Below are positions 7,291 to 15,238 of a stretch of DNA of 33,030 nucleotides, piece by piece. How positions within the stretch are numbered: position 1 is the first letter of the stretch; every line of letters begins with the position of its first letter. Position numbers and translations under genes: made by a program. Location of the stretch: NCBI RefSeq assembly GCF_016783915.1, contig NZ_JADHVT010000040.1:1-33030 (forward strand), given 5' to 3'. Below the pieces are notes generated by a model that was not told where the DNA came from, ran no database searches, and saw only the letters and a program-made list of their open reading frames with translations. Origin of the DNA: Acidovorax sp. (GTDB lineage Bacteria; Pseudomonadota; Gammaproteobacteria; Burkholderiales; Burkholderiaceae_C).

Positions 7291-8352
7291 ATGGCGTCAT
7301 CACTCGACATTGCAGGCATCAACAAGCGCTTTGGCAAGGGCGACAAGAGCGTGGAGGTGCTGCGCAAGGTGGACATCCACGTCGCGCCCGGCGAGTTCCT
7401 CATACTGGTCGGCCCCTCGGGCTGCGGCAAGTCCACGCTGCTCAACATCATTGCGGGGCTGGATGAACCCACCGAGGGCGAGATCCGCATTGGCGGCAAG
7501 AACGTGGTGGGCATGCCCCCGCGCGACCGCGACATCGCCATGGTGTTCCAGAGCTATGCGCTGTACCCCACCTTGAGCGTGGCCGACAACATCGGCTTTG
7601 CGCTGGAGATGCGCAAGATGCCCAAGGCCGAGCGCCAAAAGCGCATCGACGAAGTGGCCGCCATGCTGCAGATCAGCCACCTGCTGGACCGCCGGCCCAG
7701 CCAGCTCTCGGGCGGCCAGCGCCAGCGTGTGGCCATGGGGCGGGCGCTGGCGCGCCAGCCGCAGCTCTTCTTGTTCGACGAGCCGCTGTCCAACCTGGAT
7801 GCCAAGCTGCGCGTGGAGATGCGCGCCGAGATCAAGCGCCTGCACCAGGCCAGCGGCATCACCAGCGTGTACGTCACGCATGACCAGGTCGAGGCCATGA
7901 CGCTGGGCTCGCGCATCGCGGTGATGAAGGGCGGTGTGGTGCAGCAGCTGGGAACGCCGGACGACATCTACAACCGACCGGCCAACACCTATGTGGCCAC
8001 CTTCATCGGCTCGCCCACCATGAACCTGCTGCGCGGTGCCGCCACCGGCGGGCAGTTTGGCATCCAGGGCGCAGCGTTGAACCTGGCCGCCCCCGCCAGT
8101 GCCAACGAGGTGCTGCTGGGCGTGCGCCCCGAGCACCTGGTGATGCAGGAGACGGCCCCGTGGCGCGGCCGGGTCAGCGTGGTGGAGCCCACGGGCCCCG
8201 ACACCTATGTGATGGTGGACACCGCCGCTGGCACCGTCACACTGCGCACCGATGCCCAGACCCGCGTGCAGCCCGGCGACGCCGTGGGCCTGGCGGTAGA
8301 GCCAGCCAACGCCCACTGGTTTGACGCCAGCAGCGAGAATCGGCTGGCGTGA
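7291..8352 (+). CDS. gtsD: Sugar ABC transporter ATPase (UgpC/MalK type)
   Basis: Cytoplasmic ATP-hydrolysing subunit of the importer, 353 aa. It has Walker A GPSGCGKST at 41-49, Q-loop Gln87, ABC signature LSGGQ at 139-143, Walker B LFLFDE at 159-164 and switch His197. The C-terminal 110 residues form the TOBE/OB regulatory domain seen in MalK and UgpC ('LGVRPEHL'). An AAGGA ribosome site precedes the ATG. It completes the gtsBCD unit and is followed by a repeat hairpin and then glk. Confidence 0.95.
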   Translation: MASSLDIAGINKRFGKGDKSVEVLRKVDIHVAPGEFLILVGPSGCGKSTLLNIIAGLDEPTEGEIRIGGKNVVGMPPRDRDIAMVFQSYALYPTLSVADNIGFALEMRKMPKAERQKRIDEVAAMLQISHLLDRRPSQLSGGQRQRVAMGRALARQPQLFLFDEPLSNLDAKLRVEMRAEIKRLHQASGITSVYVTHDQVEAMTLGSRIAVMKGGVVQQLGTPDDIYNRPANTYVATFIGSPTMNLLRGAATGGQFGIQGAALNLAAPASANEVLLGVRPEHLVMQETAPWRGRVSVVEPTGPDTYVMVDTAAGTVTLRTDAQTRVQPGDAVGLAVEPANAHWFDASSENRLA

Positions 8353-8388
8353 CCTGCGCGGCGCAACCGCCGCCGGATTGTTGAATCT

Positions 8389-8449
8389 GATTGCTATTGA
8401 AACAATAGCTGCTAGCGCATGTTCTACTGGCGCTAGCAGCTGTTTTTGC
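8389..8449 (+). repeat. Copy 2 of the ~60-bp repeat, with terminator-like hairpin
   Basis: This is the most symmetrical copy of the repeat family. AGCTGCTAGCGC (8407-8418) pairs perfectly with GCGCTAGCAGCT (8430-8441) over an 11-base loop and is followed by GTTTTTGC. It could end or weaken transcription from gtsD into glk. It finishes only 13 bases before the glk start, leaving no normal ribosome binding site there. Confidence 0.7.
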
Positions 8450-8462
8450 TTAAAAACACCGC

Positions 8463-9440
8463 ATGACACCCCTGCGCCTGCTGGCCGACATTGGCGGCAC
8501 CAACATTCGCCTGGCCTGGCAAGACCAGCCCGATGGTCCCTTGCTCGACACCCGTGTGCTGCCCTGCGCACAGTTCCCCACGGTGGACGCAGCCCTGGCG
8601 ACCTACCTGGCCGAAGTGAACATCGCCACCCCGCGCGAAGCTGCGTTTGGCATCGCCAACCCGGTCACGGGGGACGCCATCCGCATGACCAACCACAGCT
8701 GGAGCTTTTCGCAGCGCGCCGTGCGCGAGGCGTTTGGTTTTGAGCGGCTGGTGGTCATCAACGACTTCACCGCACTCGCGCTGGCGCTGCCCCTGCTCAC
8801 GCCCGAGCAGCTGCGCCCCGTGGGTGGCGGCGTGGCCGTGCCGGGCGCTGCGATTGCGCTGCTGGGCCCGGGCACGGGCCTGGGCGTGTCGGGCCTGGTG
8901 TTTCCGCCCGGCTCCAGCCTGGGGGTGCCGCTGTCCGGCGAGGGCGGCCATGTCACGCTGGCCGCGCAGACCCAGCGCGAGTTCGATGTGCTGGGCATCC
9001 TGCAAGAGCGCTACGGCCACGTGTCGGCCGAGCGCGCCGTGTGTGGCGCCGGGCTGGTGGACCTGTACCACGCGCTGCGCCGGCTGGCCCAGCGCGGTGG
9101 CAAGGAAGTCAGCTCCGCCGCGCAGGTGACCGAGCTGGCGCTGCAGGCCAACGACCCGCTGGCGCTGGAGGCGCTGGAGCTGTTCTGCGGCTTTCTGGGC
9201 AGCGTGGCGGGCAACCTGGCGCTCACGCTGGGTGCGCGCGGCGGCGTGTTCATCGGCGGCGGCATGGTGCCGCGCCTGGGCATGTGGTTTGACCAGTCCC
9301 CGTTCCGCGCACGGTTTGAATCCAAAGGGCGCTTCCAGTCCTACCTGGCGACGATTCCCTGCTGGGTCATCGACCCCAGCGCCACGCCCGCGCTGTTTGG
9401 CGCATCGCGTGCGCTGGACATTGCGGGCTCGGACGCATGA
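8463..9440 (+). CDS. glk: Glucokinase
   Basis: Phosphorylates glucose to glucose-6-phosphate with ATP, feeding zwf and the Entner-Doudoroff enzymes encoded further on. 325 aa, the usual length of proteobacterial Glk. It shows the phosphate-binding motif LADIGGTNIRLA at 7-18, catalytic Asp101 in VINDFTALAL, the adenosine motif LLGPGTGLGVSGL and GEGGHVTLA. It follows the importer on the same strand, so import and phosphorylation are genetically linked. The start is preceded by a repeat rather than a visible ribosome binding site, so initiation may depend on readthrough or be weak. It overlaps the next gene by four bases (ATGA). Confidence 0.95.
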   Translation: MTPLRLLADIGGTNIRLAWQDQPDGPLLDTRVLPCAQFPTVDAALATYLAEVNIATPREAAFGIANPVTGDAIRMTNHSWSFSQRAVREAFGFERLVVINDFTALALALPLLTPEQLRPVGGGVAVPGAAIALLGPGTGLGVSGLVFPPGSSLGVPLSGEGGHVTLAAQTQREFDVLGILQERYGHVSAERAVCGAGLVDLYHALRRLAQRGGKEVSSAAQVTELALQANDPLALEALELFCGFLGSVAGNLALTLGARGGVFIGGGMVPRLGMWFDQSPFRARFESKGRFQSYLATIPCWVIDPSATPALFGASRALDIAGSDA

Positions 9441-9856
9441 GCAGCAACAGCGCACCACCGCCCATGCTCCGGCCCACCGGTGTGCACCATGTGGCCATCA
9501 TCGCCAGCGATTACGCCCGCTCCCGCCGCTTCTACACCGAGGTGCTGGGCCTGCAGGTGGTGCACGAGCACTACCGCGCCGAGCGGCAGTCGTACAAGCT
9601 CGACCTGCAACTGCATGATGGCACGCAGGTGGAGCTGTTTTCCTTTCCCGAACCGCCTGCGCGCCCGTCCTACCCCGAGGCCTGTGGCCTGCGCCACTTG
9701 GCCCTGCGCGTGGCCGACATGGCGGCCAGTGTCGCTGCCCTGGCGGCACATGGCGTGGTCGTGGAGCCGGTGCGCACGGACCCGTTCACCGGGGCGCTGT
9801 TCACCTTTTTTGCCGACCCGGACGGGTTGCCGATCGAGCTGGTCGGGCCGGCCTGA
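9437..9856 (+). CDS. gloA2: VOC-family metalloprotein, GloA2/YaeR-like
   Basis: Small protein of 139 aa in the vicinal oxygen chelate (glyoxalase I) superfamily. It resembles E. coli YaeR/GloA2 in 'GVHHVAIIASDYARSRRFYTEVLG' (residues 15-38), 'ELFSFPEPPARPSYPEACGLRHLAL' and 'FFADPDGLPIEL'. His17/His18, Glu75, the His of GLRHLA and Glu137 in the C-terminal IEL are the expected metal-ligand region. The substrate is unproven; methylglyoxal-type detoxification would suit a sugar-uptake cluster. The ATG overlaps the glk stop, so it is almost certainly translated with glk. The downstream gene is convergent and no terminator is visible in the 31-bp gap. Confidence 0.85.
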   Translation: MSSNSAPPPMLRPTGVHHVAIIASDYARSRRFYTEVLGLQVVHEHYRAERQSYKLDLQLHDGTQVELFSFPEPPARPSYPEACGLRHLALRVADMAASVAALAAHGVVVEPVRTDPFTGALFTFFADPDGLPIELVGPA

Positions 9857-9887
9857 CCGGCACAGGTTCTCCTTCGTTGTCCTGCGC

Positions 9888-10892
9888 TCAGTCCACGGCG
9901 ATGCGGCGTTCCTTGATGAGCGCTGACAGGAGCTGCGTTTCTGCCCCGATGGTCTGCTGGAAGGTGGTGGCGTCCTGCACGATGGGTTCGGCCCCCAGGT
10001 CGGCAAAGCGGCTTTTCACCTCCGGCAGGGCGACCGCCTTGGCGATCTCGCTGGCCAGTCGGTTCACGATGTCGCTGGGCGTGCCTGCGGGCGCAAACAC
10101 GCCAAACCAGTTGCCCAGCTCCACGCCCTTGATGCCCAGCTCGGTCAGGGTGGGGGCTTCCGGGAAGAAGGTCGAGCGCTTGGTGCCCGTCACGGCCAGC
10201 AGCCTTGCACGGCCTTCGCGGATGTGCTGAAAGCCGGTGGCCGGGTCGAAGTAGTAGTCCACCTGCCCGGCCAGGATGTCCTGCAGCGCCGGTGCCGCGC
10301 CCCGGTAGGGCACATGCACGGCGTCAAATCCCGCCTGCTGCTTGAAGAGTTCGCCCACCAGATGCATCTGGGTGCCAGCCCCCCCGGAGGCATAGCTGAG
10401 CTTGCCAGGCGCCGCCTTGGCCATGGCCACCAGGTCGTTGGCGCTTTGCACAGGCAGCCCCTTCTTGGCCACGAGGTAGAGCTGGGCGTAGCCCAGGCTG
10501 GCTACGGGGCGCAGGTCGCGCTCGGGGTTCAGTGCAGGCTTGAACAGGAAGGGGTTGGCCGTCTGCACCGAGATGGGGGCCACCATCAGCGTGTGGCCAT
10601 CGGGTGCGGCCTTGCTGGTTTCCATCACGCCCAGGTTGCCGCTGGCCCCCGGCTTGTTGTCCACCACGACGGGCTGGCCGAGCGACTTGCTCAGTGCCGC
10701 GCCTGCGACGCGGGCCATCACGTCGGTGGTACCGCCAGCCGGAAAGCCCACGACCAGCCGGATGGGCTTGCTCGGCCACGCTGGGGGCTGGGCCAGGCTG
10801 GCGCCCGTGGTGGCGGCCAGGCAGGCTGCGGCGCTGGCGCGCAGCAGCAGGTTGCGACGGGTGATGAAGGTGCGAAGGGATGGGATATGCAT
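9888..10892 (-). CDS. Bug-family (TctC) tripartite tricarboxylate transporter binding protein
   Basis: Periplasmic solute-binding protein, 334 aa. The start at 10892 gives MHIPSLRTFITRRNLLLRASAAACLAATT, a twin-arginine-like or Sec signal. The mature part carries the family's phosphate/carboxylate-loop marks 'KPIRLVVGFPAGGTTDVMAR' and 'VVVDNKPGASGNLG'. A GGAGA ribosome site supports this start over a longer open frame reaching 11123. Bug proteins are numerous in Burkholderiales and many lack a membrane partner nearby, as here. It ends a minus-strand block with NIPSNAP, flavoprotein and SDR genes, so it may bind the substrate of that pathway, most likely an organic acid. Confidence 0.9.
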   Translation of the reverse strand: MHIPSLRTFITRRNLLLRASAAACLAATTGASLAQPPAWPSKPIRLVVGFPAGGTTDVMARVAGAALSKSLGQPVVVDNKPGASGNLGVMETSKAAPDGHTLMVAPISVQTANPFLFKPALNPERDLRPVASLGYAQLYLVAKKGLPVQSANDLVAMAKAAPGKLSYASGGAGTQMHLVGELFKQQAGFDAVHVPYRGAAPALQDILAGQVDYYFDPATGFQHIREGRARLLAVTGTKRSTFFPEAPTLTELGIKGVELGNWFGVFAPAGTPSDIVNRLASEIAKAVALPEVKSRFADLGAEPIVQDATTFQQTIGAETQLLSALIKERRIAVD

Positions 10893-10957
10893 GGTTTGTC
10901 TCCGTTGATGTTGTCTGTGGTGGCTGGTGGGCGCAATGGGGCAGGGCGGGTGTTGCT

Positions 10958-11308
10958 TCAGGGCTGGTGCGTCCTCCAGCCCGGCATGGGCGTTGCGCGG
11001 ACAAGGCGCGTTTCCTGCGCCACGATCAGGTGCTCGGACGCTGCCAGGTAGGCGGGAAACGCTGGGTGGCTGTCGCGGGCCTGGCAGCGGCGCTCGTAGT
11101 CGGCCAGGTCTTCGTAGGCCCACAGGTGCACGAACTGGTTCAAGGGGCCGACCTGGCTGACGTAAAACCCCACGGGGTGTGCCAGCGTGTCCATCAGCAC
11201 GGGCATGGCCATGCGGTTGAACACCTCCAGGAACTCGCCCATCTTGCGCAGGCGGATGGTGTAGATGCGGTGGTCCACCAGGGTCTTGGCCAAGGGCTCA
11301 TGCGGCAT
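10958..11308 (-). CDS. NIPSNAP family protein
   Basis: Small protein of 116 aa with the ferredoxin-like NIPSNAP fold signature ('DHRIYTIRLRKMGEFLEVF', 'VGFYVSQVGPLNQFVHLWAYEDLADYERR'). Members often sit in catabolic clusters of Burkholderiales; their biochemical role is poorly defined. An AAGGAGG ribosome site lies six bases before the ATG, inside the end of the flavoprotein gene, and the two frames overlap by 11 bases. That indicates coupling with the upstream oxidoreductase. Confidence 0.85.
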   Translation of the reverse strand: MPHEPLAKTLVDHRIYTIRLRKMGEFLEVFNRMAMPVLMDTLAHPVGFYVSQVGPLNQFVHLWAYEDLADYERRCQARDSHPAFPAYLAASEHLIVAQETRLVRATPMPGWRTHQP

Positions 11309-13061
11309 GGCAGGCCTCCTTGCGGGTGGGCGCTGTGCGCTGGCCTGGCGGCCATGCGCCCGCTACGTGGCGGCCGGTGATCCAGCCAAAGGTCATGGCC
11401 GGCCCCAGCGTGATGCCGGCACCAGGGTAGTTGCCGCCCATGATGCTGGTGCGGTCGTTGCCCACGGCGTACAGCCCGGGTACGGCCTGCCCGTCGGCAC
11501 GCAGCACCTGGCCTTCGGTGGTGGTGCGCAGGCCCTCGAAGGTGCCCAGGTCGCCCATGACGACCTTGACGGCGTAATAAGGGCCGGCACCAATAGGGGC
11601 CACGCAGGGGTTGGGCTGCTGGTCGGGGTCGGCCAGGTAGCGGTTGAAGGCCGTGGTGCCGCGCCCGAACTGGCGGTCCTCGCCGGTGCGCGCGCCAGCG
11701 TTGTACTCGCGCACGGTGGCTTCCAGCCCCTCGGGGTCGATGCCAGCGGCCTGGGCCAGGTCGGCCAGCGTGCGGCCCTTGAAGAGATAGCCCTTGCGAA
11801 TCAGGCCGCCCACGGGCATGGGCGCGGGCTTGGCATAGCCCAGGCCGTATTTGGACAGCGTGGCCTGGTCGCACAGCAGCCACATGGCGGTTTCGCCCTG
11901 GTCGCGGCAGGCCTCGATCATGGCAGCGCCCACGTCGTGGTACGAATGGGACTCGTTGGTGAAACGCCGCCCGTTGCGCAGCACCCCGATGATGCCGGGC
12001 TTGTAGCGGTCCAGCAGGTGCGGAAACACCCCCGTGCGGCCTTGGCTCAGGGGCACGCGCGACACCGGCATCCAGGCGGCTGCGCCCACGCCGTCAAAGC
12101 GCTCATCCACTTGCCCACCGACCTGCGCACCCAGGCGCAGGCCATCGCCGGTGTTCTCTGCGGGCACAGGCGAGAGGTGCTCGCCACCGCTCGCCAGGTG
12201 CGGGTAGCGCTGGGTGATGCGGGCCACATCGTGGGGGTAGCCGCCGCAGGCCAGCACCACGCCCCGGCGGGTGCGGATGCGTCGTTCGCCCCGGGGCGTG
12301 TGCACGCGTGCGCCGGTCACGCGGTCGTCAGCTTGCAGCAGTTCGCGCGCTTCGGCCTCCGTGTGGATCGGAATGCCCAGGTCGAAACAGGTCTTGGCCA
12401 GGCGCGCAGCCAGGGCGTTGCCACTGGTCACTTGCACGCCCCGGCGGTAGCGCAGCAGGTCCAGCAGGTGGCCCCCCAGGCGCCGTGCCACATAGGCAGC
12501 CGATACCACCGATTTGGTGGCGCGGAAGAAATGCTTGAGGTCGGCGTTCGACGAGTTGAACATCATGCCCACGAAGGTGATCGTGGACAGCGGCGGGCGC
12601 AGCCGTGCCAGCTCTGGCCCCAGCTGGCTCGCGTCATAAGGCGCGGCCAGGATCGAGCGGCCAATGGCAGCGCCCCCTGGTGCGTCGGGGTGGTAGTCGG
12701 GGTAGAGCGTGGGCACGAAGCGCACGGCAGTCTCGCGCTCGAACCAGGCCACCATTTCGGGCGCATGGTCCAGGAAGGCGTCGACAGCGTCGGCTTGGTA
12801 GAACGGCCCCGTCTGGTCCTTCATGTAGGTGCGCATGGCCTCGCGGGTGTCTGGTGCAGCACATTGGGTGTTGCCGGGGATCCAGAGCACCCCGCCTGAG
12901 AAGGCAGTGGTGCCTCCGAAGCAGGTTGCCTTTTCGATCACGATGACATCCAGTCCGTGTTTCCTGGCCGCGATGGCGGTGGACAGGCCGCCGGCGCCGG
13001 AGCCCACGACCAGCAGGTCGCATGTCAGTTCCTGGCTGGAGGAAGGGTTGGCAGGGTTCAT
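11298..13061 (-). CDS. FAD-dependent oxidoreductase, KstD/fumarate-reductase-like
   Basis: Flavoprotein of 587 aa in the FAD_binding_2 family. The N-terminal dinucleotide fold reads LVVGSGAGGLSTAIAA (17-32) with 'EKATCFGGTTAFSGG' after it. The C-terminal 'NYPGAGITLGPAMTFGW' (Tyr near residue 545) matches the Tyr/Gly active-site segment of 3-ketosteroid delta-1-dehydrogenases. It probably dehydrogenates a cyclic ketone or related alicyclic ring next to a carbonyl; the actual substrate is unknown. The start at 13061 has AAGGAG eight bases upstream; a longer frame to 13118 is unlikely. It lies between an SDR (127-bp gap) and the overlapping NIPSNAP gene on the same strand. Confidence 0.88.
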   Translation of the reverse strand: MNPANPSSSQELTCDLLVVGSGAGGLSTAIAARKHGLDVIVIEKATCFGGTTAFSGGVLWIPGNTQCAAPDTREAMRTYMKDQTGPFYQADAVDAFLDHAPEMVAWFERETAVRFVPTLYPDYHPDAPGGAAIGRSILAAPYDASQLGPELARLRPPLSTITFVGMMFNSSNADLKHFFRATKSVVSAAYVARRLGGHLLDLLRYRRGVQVTSGNALAARLAKTCFDLGIPIHTEAEARELLQADDRVTGARVHTPRGERRIRTRRGVVLACGGYPHDVARITQRYPHLASGGEHLSPVPAENTGDGLRLGAQVGGQVDERFDGVGAAAWMPVSRVPLSQGRTGVFPHLLDRYKPGIIGVLRNGRRFTNESHSYHDVGAAMIEACRDQGETAMWLLCDQATLSKYGLGYAKPAPMPVGGLIRKGYLFKGRTLADLAQAAGIDPEGLEATVREYNAGARTGEDRQFGRGTTAFNRYLADPDQQPNPCVAPIGAGPYYAVKVVMGDLGTFEGLRTTTEGQVLRADGQAVPGLYAVGNDRTSIMGGNYPGAGITLGPAMTFGWITGRHVAGAWPPGQRTAPTRKEACHAA

Positions 13062-13188
13062 GTTGCAGTCTCCTTGTTGAGGGGGGCGTATGTGCAGGGG
13101 GCGCTGGGCATTGCCCATGCGGCGGCCTGCACCAGTGGGGCTTGGTGCGTGGGTTCTGGTGAGGGGGCGCCGTGCGGGGCGGTGCGCG

Positions 13189-14055
13189 TCAGGTGGCTGG
13201 GGCCGGTGTGCGGTTGAAGCCCGGGCGCGGCACCATGTCCATCAACATGCAGCCCAGGCCGCCATCGACCAGCAGCTCTGCGCCGTTCATGTAGGCAGAT
13301 CGGTCGCTGGCGAGGAACAGCGCGGGTTCGGCGATATCCCGGGGCTCGCCGACGCGGCGGCTGGCCGTGGCTGCTGCGCGCCGCGCCTCGAAGCCTGGCT
13401 CCTCATAGAAGCGGGCAGACAGCGCGGTGCGGATCATTCCAGGGCAGATGGCGTTGCTGCGCACGCCCCGGGGGCCCCACTCGGCTGCCAACTGGCGCGA
13501 CAGCAGAAGCACCCCCGCCTTGCTGGCGCTGTAGGCGCCGCTGGCGGTCTGCGGGTGCAGGGCCGATACCGAGGCCACATGCACCAGTGAACCCCGGCCC
13601 GCATGCAGCATGTCCTGCCCAAAGGCCCGCGAGCACAACAGGTAACCCGTGAGGTTGACGGCCAGCACGGCATTCCAGTCGGCCAGCGATACGCTGTCGA
13701 GGCTGCCTGGACGAAGCAGGCCCGCATTGTTGATCAGCACGGCGGCGGGCCCCAGGCTTTCGCGCACTTGTGTGGCTGCGGCGGACACGGCATTTTCGTC
13801 GGTGATGTCGCAGGCCACGGCGAGTGCATGGCCTCCCTGTGTGCCCAGTCGCGTGGCCATCTGCCGGGCCGCATCGCCGTCGCGGTCCACCAGGGCTACC
13901 CGTGCTCCCACCGCTGCCAATGACTCTGCAATAGCCGCTCCGATGCCGCTGCCCGCGCCGGTGACCACGCAGACGCGCCCATTCAGGCCCAGCCAGTCAG
14001 CGCATTGCGCAGGAGAAAAGTCATCGGGGGCGATGCGGTTGTCGCTGTGGTTCAT
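13189..14055 (-). CDS. Short-chain dehydrogenase/reductase (SDR)
   Basis: NAD(P)-dependent oxidoreductase, 288 aa. It has the Rossmann motif TGAGSGIG, the NNAG motif, and catalytic Ser...Tyr-x-x-x-Lys ('HVASVSALHPQTASGAYSASK'), followed by 'ICPGMIRT' and a C-terminal 'LLVDGGLG'. The N-terminus is about 25 residues longer than a minimal classical SDR. An Asp at the end of the second strand (LVDRDG) suggests NAD(H) preference. AAGGAG supports the ATG at 14055. It is the first gene of the minus-strand catabolic block and is divergent from the AraC-type regulator. Confidence 0.92.
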   Translation of the reverse strand: MNHSDNRIAPDDFSPAQCADWLGLNGRVCVVTGAGSGIGAAIAESLAAVGARVALVDRDGDAARQMATRLGTQGGHALAVACDITDENAVSAAATQVRESLGPAAVLINNAGLLRPGSLDSVSLADWNAVLAVNLTGYLLCSRAFGQDMLHAGRGSLVHVASVSALHPQTASGAYSASKAGVLLLSRQLAAEWGPRGVRSNAICPGMIRTALSARFYEEPGFEARRAAATASRRVGEPRDIAEPALFLASDRSAYMNGAELLVDGGLGCMLMDMVPRPGFNRTPAPAT

Positions 14056-14180
14056 GGGCTGCTGTCTCCTTGTTGTGATGGGGTGAAGCATCCCGCAACA
14101 TGCCTGCTTTCTCAATCGACAAACCGGGCCATGAGCAGGACAATTCGTGCATCGATGGCAATAAAGGATGGGTAGAAACC
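14056..14180. promoter_or_regulatory. Divergent SDR/AraC control region
   Basis: The 125-bp gap between the divergent SDR and AraC-type genes is the natural site for the regulator's operators. I see a CATCGATG palindrome at 14150-14157 and an imperfect inverted pair CCTGC (14103-14107) / GCAGG (14135-14139). No convincing -35/-10 pair stands out. The region is assigned by gene arrangement rather than by a clear motif. Confidence 0.4.
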
Positions 14181-15092
14181 ATGAGAACCGAACCCGGCAC
14201 CGTGCGCCAGTTCGCGCTCTACGGCACGCAGGACGCCGCGCCTGCCTGGGCTGATCTCGTGCATCTGGAGCGGGTGCCGGAGCGCTCCAGCCTGTTTGGC
14301 TGGGAGATTGACCTGCACTTTCACGAAGGGCTGATTCAGGTGCTGTACCTGACGGCAGGCGGTGAAGGCGGTAGCGCGCTGATGGATGGCAAACGCTGGC
14401 CGCTGCATCCTCCGTGCCTGGTGGTGGTGCCTGCGCGCACCGTGCATGGGTTCAGCTTTCACCCGGGCACGGACGGCCCGGTGATCACGGCTGCGCAAAA
14501 GCCCCTGGAGTCACTGGCCGCGCTGGCGGCACCGGAGTTGCTGGAGCACATCCGCCGCCCCCTGGTGCTCCCGGTGGATCCGGCGGGGCGCCATGCCCAG
14601 GCGCTGCAGCCCCTGTTCGAGGTGATCGGGCAGGAGGCCCATGTGGACGGCGGCGTGCGCGCTGCAGGCATGCCCCTGCTGGTGGCGCTGTTCGTGCAGA
14701 TTGCCCGCCTAGCGCAGACTTCGGCAGCGCTGCCCGAGGCGGTGCCTTCGCGCAAGGCGGTGCAGATAGAGCGGTTTCGCGCCCTGTTGGACACGAACGT
14801 GCGCCAGCACACACCGGTGCACGCGTACGCGGATGCGCTCGGGATCTCTGTGGGGCAGCTCTCGCGGCTGTGCCGCGAGGTGCTGGGAGTCTCCGCCCAG
14901 GAGGTGGTCAACGCCCGCGTGGTGCATGAGGCCCAGCGGGAGCTGGTGTATTCATCCCTCTCGGTCAAGCAGATTGCGGCCGAACTGGGCTTTGAGGATG
15001 AGGCCTACTTCGGACGCTTCTTCAAGAAGCGCACCGGCCAACGCCCCACTGATTTCAGGCGCGAAGCCCGGGCGCAGCTGGCGGGTGCGTAG
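14181..15092 (+). CDS. AraC-family regulator (PobR/HpaA-like)
   Basis: Transcription factor of 303 aa. The N-terminal cupin-type sensor domain ('DLHFHEGLIQVLYLTAGGEG', 'PPCLVVVPARTVHGFSF') resembles the PobR/HpaA group of activators for hydroxylated aromatic acids. The C-terminal AraC domain has both helix-turn-helix units ('AYADALGISVGQLSRLCREVLG' and 'VKQIAAELGFEDEAYFGRFFKKRTGQRPTDFR'). The ATG at 14181 (MRTEPG) is preferred; the frame is open from 14100 without domain content. It probably activates the divergent SDR-flavoprotein-NIPSNAP-Bug genes in response to their substrate. Confidence 0.88.
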   Translation: MRTEPGTVRQFALYGTQDAAPAWADLVHLERVPERSSLFGWEIDLHFHEGLIQVLYLTAGGEGGSALMDGKRWPLHPPCLVVVPARTVHGFSFHPGTDGPVITAAQKPLESLAALAAPELLEHIRRPLVLPVDPAGRHAQALQPLFEVIGQEAHVDGGVRAAGMPLLVALFVQIARLAQTSAALPEAVPSRKAVQIERFRALLDTNVRQHTPVHAYADALGISVGQLSRLCREVLGVSAQEVVNARVVHEAQRELVYSSLSVKQIAAELGFEDEAYFGRFFKKRTGQRPTDFRREARAQLAGA

Positions 15093-15117
15093 TGCGCGCC
15101 AAGCGCCTGTCTACGGG

Positions 15118-15146
15118 GGGGCCTGCGAGGGGTATCAACAGGCCCC
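15118..15146 (+). terminator. GC-rich hairpin after the AraC-type gene
   Basis: GGGGCCTG (15118-15125) pairs with CAGGCCCC (15139-15146) over a 13-base loop, 26 bp after the regulator's stop. There is no T-run, so it is at best a weak or factor-assisted terminator between the convergent AraC and zwf genes. A second small stem, CCCGCC/GGCGGG, lies at 15178-15194. Confidence 0.35.
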
Positions 15147-15238
15147 GGTGCCCCGGTGCCTCGGGCGCAGGGTGGATCCCGCCGGATTGGCGGGTGGTGA
15201 CGGTGAAAAGAGAAGCCAAGACGAGGCGGCCGCCGGCC

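Noticed and set aside
11265-12899. 544-codon plus-strand frame opposite the flavoprotein gene
   Set aside because: Antisense shadow of the KstD-like gene with Gly/His/Ala-rich composition and no recognisable motif.
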